A stretch of DNA of 64,000 nt from Ciona savignyi (Eukaryota; Chordata; Ascidiacea; Phlebobranchia; Cionidae): contig CH003232.1 in the NCBI GenBank assembly GCA_000149265.1, positions 1,281,017 to 1,345,016 on the forward strand, read 5' to 3'. Under the pieces are notes generated by a model. It made no database searches and had not been told where the DNA came from. It saw only the letters and a program-made list of their open reading frames with translations. A program made the position numbers and the translations under genes. Below are positions 58,701 to 64,000 of the stretch, piece by piece. The first letter of the stretch is position 1, and the number at the start of each line of letters is the position of its first letter.

Positions 58701-60500
58701 GTCGTTTAAGCGCTATGCCCAAAAAAGCTAATTTTTTACAAAAAAAATACCGTTTTGTTTTGTAACGTCCTAGGGGAATTCCCCTGGATTTATCACCCAA
58801 AATTTTGGTTTCTGTATATCTAGACCATGTTGTCTAACAAAAAGCAAAGTTTCATTGCGATTCCATTTTTCCTTCTGGTAGATGTCGGGGCGACATGGCG
58901 TGCTTGTCACAATCATGATTTGAGAACAAAATCCTATTGTTTAGGGTATTTCCCTAGGTAATTTCTTTATTTCTTCTTAGTGTTAAATCAGTTACTAATG
59001 CACTTACATTTCACCAAATCTGATTCAAATTAGTGCTGTCGTTTAAGCGCTATGCCCCAAAAAGCGAATTTTTTAGAAAAAAATACCGTTTTGATTTTTA
59101 ACGTCCCAGGGGAATTCCCCTGGTTTTATCTCCCAAAATTTTGGTTTCTGTTCATCTAGACCGTGTTGTCTAACATATGGCGAAGTCAAAATCTTATTGT
59201 TTTTGGTATTTCCCTAGGTAATTTTTTTATTTCTTTTAAGTGTTAAATCAGTTACTAATGCACTTACATTTTACCAAATCTGATTCAAATTAGCGCTGTT
59301 GTTTAAGCGCTATGCCCAAAAAAGCTAATTTTTTAGAAAAAAAGTCCGTTTTGTTTTTTAACGTATCAGGGGAATTCCCCTAGATTTATCACCCGAAATT
59401 TGGTTTCTGTATATCTAGACCATGTTGTCCAACAAATACCAAAGTTTCATTGCGATTCCATCTTTCCTTGTGGTAGTTTCGAGGCGACATGGCGTGCTTG
59501 TCACAATCATGATTTGAGAACAAAATCTTATTGTTTAGGGTATTTCCCTAGGTAATTTTTTTATTTCTTCTTAGTGTTAAATCAGGCACTAATGCACTTA
59601 CATTCCACCAAATCTGATTCAAATTGGAGCTGCCGTTCAAGCGCTATATGCGCAAAAAAGCTAATTTTTAGAAAAAAATACCGTTTTGGTTTTTAACGTA
59701 TCAGGGGAATTCCCCTAGATTTATCACCCGAAATTTGGTTTCTGTATATCTAGACCATGTTGTCCAACAAATACCAAAGTTTCATTGCGATTCCATCTTT
59801 CCTTGTGGTAGTTTCGAGGCGACATGGCGTGCTTGTCACAATCATGATTTGAGAACAAAATCTTATTGTTTAGGGTATTTCCCTAGGTAATTTTTTATTT
59901 CTTTTAAGTGTTAAATCAGTTACTAATGCACTTACATTTTACCAAATCTGATTCAAATTAGCGCTGTCGTTTAAGCGCTATGCCCAAAAAAGCTAATTTT
60001 TTACAAAAAAAATACCGTTTTGTTTTGTAACGTCCTAGGGGAATTCCCCTGGATTTATCACCCAAAATTTTGGTTTCTGTATATCTAGACCATGTTGTCT
60101 AACAAAAAGCAAAGTTTCATTGCGATTCCATTTTTCCTTCTGGTAGATGTCGGGGCGACATGGCGTGCTTGTCACAATCATGATTTGAGAACAAAATCCT
60201 ATTGTTTAGGGTATTTCCCTAGGTAATTTCTTTATTTCTTCTTAGTGTTAAATCAGTTACTAATGCACTTACATTTCACCAAATCTGATTCAAATTAGTG
60301 CTGTCGTTTAAGCGCTATGCCCCAAAAAGCGAATTTTTTAGAAAAAAATACCGTTTTGATTTTTAACGTCCCAGGGGAATTCCCCTGGTTTTATCTCCCA
60401 AAATTTTGGTTTCTGTTCATCTAGACCGTGTTGTCTAACATATGGCGAAGTCTCATTGCGATACCGTAATTCTTTCTGTTAGATGTCGGGGCGACATGCC
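55790..60500 (+). repeat. 335-base tandem repeat with a GGGGAATTCCCC palindrome in most units
   Basis: Units of about 335 bases, interrupted at 57050-58290. Perfect GGGGAATTCCCC starts at 56235, 56572, 56908, 58438, 58773, 59109, 59369, 59704, 60038 and 60374. Most spacings are 334-337; one truncated unit gives 260. Most units also have GGGTATTTCCCTAGG. The block near 58300-59170 is repeated 1265 bases later (59570-60440) almost unchanged. Confidence 0.92.
57813..58031. mobile_element. MITE-2, 219 bases
   Basis: Perfect 17-base terminal inverted repeats TACTACGTTTCCATGTC and its complement. The GC-richer interior has several CGCCTGA/TCAGGC motifs. Inserted in the foldback element. Flanks are compatible with a TA target. 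Confidence 0.85.
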
Positions 60501-60527
60501 ATGCCTGTCAAGCGTTTGACGAAAAAA

Positions 60528-60559
<32 letters not shown>

Positions 60560-61009
60560 CGGACAAAAACAATATGTGTCCCATTTTTCCAAATGGGACC
60601 CATAACTATTGGACCCATGCGTTTATGCTTGCAGAAACAAAATACATACTTGGTGTATCAAATACAAATTGTGGTTAGGGACATTGTAGCATGAATATAT
60701 GGCACACAAAATGTGTTTTTTAAAGAATAGTGGTTAAACACGTGGTAGACACTCTCTAGTGTTATACTTAAAATTGCAATTAAGTTATCTAACCGGGTAT
60801 AATTTTTGATCATTAAGGCCGTTTTTTATATTCATATCGTTATATAAATCAATCGCCTCGTCCTTTTGGCCATACGAAAATTCATTTAGACATGAAAAAA
60901 ATTAAAATAAATATGTGTACGAGATGCTATAAGTTAGCCATTAAACCAAACAAATGTTCAACCACGAAAACATTATTCACCAGTGTTATTTATTAAAATA
61001 ATAAATTTG

Positions 61010-63498
61010 CTAAAAATCATCGTTTTGAACCACGGAAATCGGGTACGACACAGGCATCAACACGGGTTTCACTTTGAACGCCGGGTACATACCAACTCTT
61101 TTAGTTCGTTTGTTTAATCCACCTAACATTAAACCTCTCTTCAGCAACGGATTATTAATAATTCTATCGCCCACTTTCATTGTCATTTCACAAGTACCGT
61201 CGGTATGTCTTTGAGCCTCTTTGTCCATGTTTGACGGAAGTTCACATGGTGTGAGCGGGATGTGGTCATACAGGACTTCGTGGACAATATCTCTACCACG
61301 GGTGGCGTGATATGAATAGTCAAGATTCGCAGAGAGAAACGTCGCGTCATGTGAAGAAGTTTCCCGCATTTCTTGTATCAATCTTCCTATCTATATGAGA
61401 GAAATGCCTTTGAATTTCAGCCTCTGACCAACTTTTTCCTTGAATGTACACACTCTACTATGTTAATCCATACGGCACATGAGATCATCAGAAACCAGTC
61501 GCTATTTATTTAGTTTTGCCATAAGAAGGTCAATAAGCAGCTGTTGTATAAACACAGAGGATATAATAGGTGAAACAAAAACTGCAACATTTATTTACTG
61601 TATGTAACATTCTGCATCAGCCACAGTAACTCGGGGTAAGGATAGGAATTAGAATAATGGGTTCTACCAAATTGAAGAAACATGTCAATCATACACAACA
61701 CACTGTATTTGCACGGGTCATCAGACGGTGGGTACATTACATTAACCTATCAATCCATTTGTTCAGATGATAGGACGAAGTAATATGATGTGACAAATTT
61801 AAATGTCCCAAACACAGCCTACTAACGTTTGATGACATTGTTAACACGAGGTAATCACATTCCCTCAAGAGAAATATATCCTTCACGATACCAAACAAAC
61901 CATTCTTGGTGAATCTCGATTTTAAACCAGCACTTGCAGACTCCCCGCATATGAACTGGTAGTTTGGGTACCTTGCGAAGTATTGTTTATTTTGGACATG
62001 AAGCCGGATAAACCTAAACACTTCAATATTGTGGGCAATATGTGTCATTAGATTGAGTTTAGTTTCTTTTTTATAACCTTTATATCATTAAAGATGAATG
62101 GCATCTATACTAAGTTAAGATAGGATAGGATAGGATAATTATGTTTATACCTGTGAATGGGAAAACCAAGGTAGTTAACACGCGGACAATTGTCAGATCA
62201 CTTCGCTTACCGTCCGGTTAGCGGAGCTACTTCAGTATGTTGTATATGATACACATGTTCCTTTAATTAGTTGAACCTCTTAAATCGCTGGATTCGGGCA
62301 ATGTCCGTTCAGTGCCTTACCCGTGGACACAACCGACTAGCTAGCGAACAATCTGCAACCTGTCGTTTGAAAGGAGTTGCACTAAGTCACTAGACTAACC
62401 GGCCGGACTGAAGAAGGAAAAAAAATCTGTAAAACTACTTTTAGAACACGTAATAAAATACACACGGCATAACCAGAAAAAATAACATGGCTGTTAAATG
62501 TTTTATGTTTAGTACATGATAAGTTAGCTCAGTTATCGCCCTTTCATTACGTAAAAGAATAACGCAGGTACTTTGAGTTAAGGATGCAGGATAAAGCGGC
62601 AACATGAAATAACAACTAACTTGCTCTTCGCCTCTTCCATTATCGCTGGATCATCTGATGCTAAAAATATTTTCCTCGGCACATTTCCGTGCCTTATGAT
62701 GTATTGATCATACCAAGTAATTGCGTATTCCATATAAGAATCCAAGTCTTGGTAGTTTGCTACTTTTATTTTATCCGTTCTTCTGACATGAATGCTGGAA
62801 TTATGTACGTTCAGTGGAAAATTTATGTTTATCCTCGTGAATGGAAAAGCGTAATTTGGGTAATCACAATAATAAGTTAATGCATAAGGGAGCGTTTTCA
62901 CATACAATTTTTAAATTACCTCGCACCCACCATCGCGTTATCGAAGCTGTATTGCATTCTGTTGTTTTGTAATTTTATTACTGAATATAACACATACACA
63001 AACATGGGGATATGATAATGGGGTGTATACACTGTGTTGAAGCGATAATAGTGTATAAATGTTATTATTTTCGTGGATGGGAAGCAAGGCTTTATTCATT
63101 TTGAGTTTCCTAAGACACTTCATGACCACATACGAGTTGCTAAAGAAATTATAGTGTGTAAATAGTTGGTTTATATTCGTAGGATGCCAGGCTTTTTTCA
63201 GAAGTATCATAACATACCTCATGCAATTTTATTACTAAATATACCACATACCCAATTATCGGATGACCGAAGCCTGATTTCGTTTTATAATCTTCAACTT
63301 CTTTCGACATAGACTGACTCAATTGAAAAATGTAGTTCATCAGATGACCCGTCCACCACATCCATGGTTCCGCGAGAATGAGTTTGATACGTTGCAGAAA
63401 TTGACTGGGAATTGTATTTGGTACAAAAACTGACATTTTGTAACCGGTAACTTTGACGATTGGTGCATCTGGCGGTGTAGGTTCGGTTTCCTCTGGGC
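61010..63498 (-). CDS. FUT8-like: FUT8-like gene copy D, exons 6-9, 5' part outside the window
   Basis: Same family. Exons 5' to 3' in the window: 63498-63252, 62794-62621, 61971-61827, 61390-61010. Exon 6 starts SPEETEPTPPDAPIVKVTG and contains EPWMWWTG. Exon 7 has GIHVRRTDK and ASDD, the donor-binding residues. Exon 8 has SASAGLKSRFTKN. Exon 9 carries the SH3-like end with VGDRI and VGMYPAFKV and finishes VVQNDDF-stop. All frames are open and in phase, with no lesion seen, so it is the best candidate for an active copy. Exon 8 uses an AAG acceptor because two bases are missing relative to the other copies. The last exon has the same six-residue insertion (ELPSNM region) as copy C. Exons 1-5 should lie beyond position 64000. 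Confidence 0.9.
61640..61745 (+). mobile_element. SINE-A fragment
   Basis: Middle part only ('gggttctaccaaattgaagaaacatgtcaatcatacacaacacactg'). Confidence 0.65.
62110..62405 (-). mobile_element. SINE-A, full-length copy in intron 7 of copy D
   Basis: Complete reverse copy from the GATAGGATAGGATAGGATAATTATG tail to the head near 'ctagactaaccggccgg'. Confidence 0.88.
62815..62960 (-). mobile_element. SINE-A fragment
   Basis: Diverged tail part ('aaaatttatgtttatcctcgtgaatgg', 'cctcgcacccaccatcgcgttatcg'). Confidence 0.55.
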
Positions 63499-63930
63499 CT
63501 GTGTTTTACATGTGAATGTCGTTTTTTTAAATAAGGTTGTGTAATCCACCAAGCTCATTTAACATATATACATTATTAATCCCAATCAAAATTAGTGTTA
63601 TCAGGAACACCATAAAGATACTGTTAGACTACATAAGATATTACAGTGCTTAAATTATGACAAAGATATTGTCACTGATGGTATCTATATTAAACCATAG
63701 TTAGTCAACAGGAAATTTAGTGGTCATCGCCTGTAGAAATTTAGTGGGCATCGCCTAGTTGAATAATGAGTCCTACTGAAATTTAAAGAAAAATCAAAAT
63801 CTTATACAGCATACTGCATTACTAACGATAATGATTATTGCCTGTGTGATAACGCCCCTTTTGTTTTTACTTCAGCAAAAAACTCAGCAAAAACTATCCG
63901 GCAATTCGTTGCCCCCTATCTAAGTTTTGT
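63499..63930. other. Intron of copy D
   Basis: Intron 5 of copy D by position; exon 5 is not present before the window ends. AT-rich, with a weak SINE-A piece near 63750-63870. Confidence 0.5.
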
Positions 63931-63934
63931 CCCA

Positions 63935-64000
63935 CCGGTTGGTCTAGCGGTTAAGTGCGTCGCCTTTCAATCGAAAGGTTGCAGGTTCGAAACTGGTCGC
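63935..64000 (+). mobile_element. SINE-A head, cut by the window edge
   Basis: TTGGTCTAGCGGTTAAGTGCG (box A-like), the CTTTCAATCGAAAG arm and GGTTGCAGGTTCGAAACTGG (box B-like). The best-preserved tRNA-like head in the window. Confidence 0.85.

Larger units (their letters stand above)
55240..60766. mobile_element. Foldback-type element with long terminal inverted repeats
   Basis: The left end CTAGAGAGTGTCAACCACGTG (55243 onward) and right end CACGTGGTAGACACTCTCTAG (to 60763) belong to inverted repeats of about 165 bases. The interior is tandem 335-base units, a poly-A-rich hairpin sequence at 57050-57150 and again at 60520-60610, and a nested MITE. No transposase. Related fragments lie at 5370, 29206 and 45240. 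Confidence 0.8.

Noticed and set aside
63935-64000. True tRNA gene at SINE-A heads
   Set aside because: The head has box A and box B-like motifs, but the anticodon loop lacks the normal T33 arrangement and the acceptor stem does not pair. Many diverged copies with a common tail show it is a SINE.

Overview
This is AT-rich, intron-rich eukaryotic DNA with no prokaryotic signals. Compact multi-exon genes, tRNA-derived SINEs with TATCC tails, Pao/BEL and Ty3/Gypsy retroelements and MITEs suggest an invertebrate. A tunicate such as Ciona is my best guess; this is inference, because no marker gene settles the species.

The main content is a head-to-tail array of FUT8-like genes (GDP-fucose:N-glycan alpha-1,6-fucosyltransferase family), all on the minus strand. 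Copies A (15643-23486), B (30932-37783) and C (39919-46699) each show the same nine coding exons: a type II membrane anchor, a charged coiled stem, a catalytic core with an HVRRTDK motif, and a C-terminal SH3-like domain. Copy D (61010-63498) supplies exons 6-9 and runs off the right edge. Copy E (about 14925-15155) is a broken last exon and copy F (27437-27546) is an orphan first exon. Each of A, B and C has a different lesion: a stop codon in exon 6 of A, a 1-base deletion in exon 3 of B, and in C a lost exon-2 donor plus a roughly 430-base insertion in the last exon. A and B share intronic SINEs and belong together. C and D share a six-residue insertion in the last exon.

Region by region: 1-312 is a 15-base minisatellite with an inverted arm. 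1.7-8.5 kb is a nest of transposons: LINE and Pao/BEL fragments, and a 1.7-kb inverted repeat built from a MITE. 9.8-10.1 kb holds the most gene-like novelty, a small predicted secreted protein made of six 10-residue XPASDXWYXA repeats. 11-14.9 kb is mostly SINEs and unassigned DNA. 15.6-23.5 kb is copy A, whose first intron carries about 2 kb of a 41-base satellite. 24-31 kb holds decayed 5' flanks, orphan exon F, a foldback-type element and a solo LTR. 31-47 kb holds copies B and C with an assembly gap at 39046-39145. 47-51 kb is repeats. 51.3-55.2 kb is a Gypsy element with gag but no recognisable pol. 55.2-60.8 kb is a 5.5-kb foldback-type element with 335-base tandem units, most carrying the palindrome GGGGAATTCCCC. 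61-64 kb is copy D.

If expressed, the fucosyltransferase copies would act in the Golgi as membrane-anchored enzymes on N-glycans. The other elements look like mobile DNA that has shaped and partly broken the array. Exon boundaries were worked out by hand from splice signals, phase and agreement between copies. Repeat edges are approximate unless a terminal repeat or target duplication is cited.
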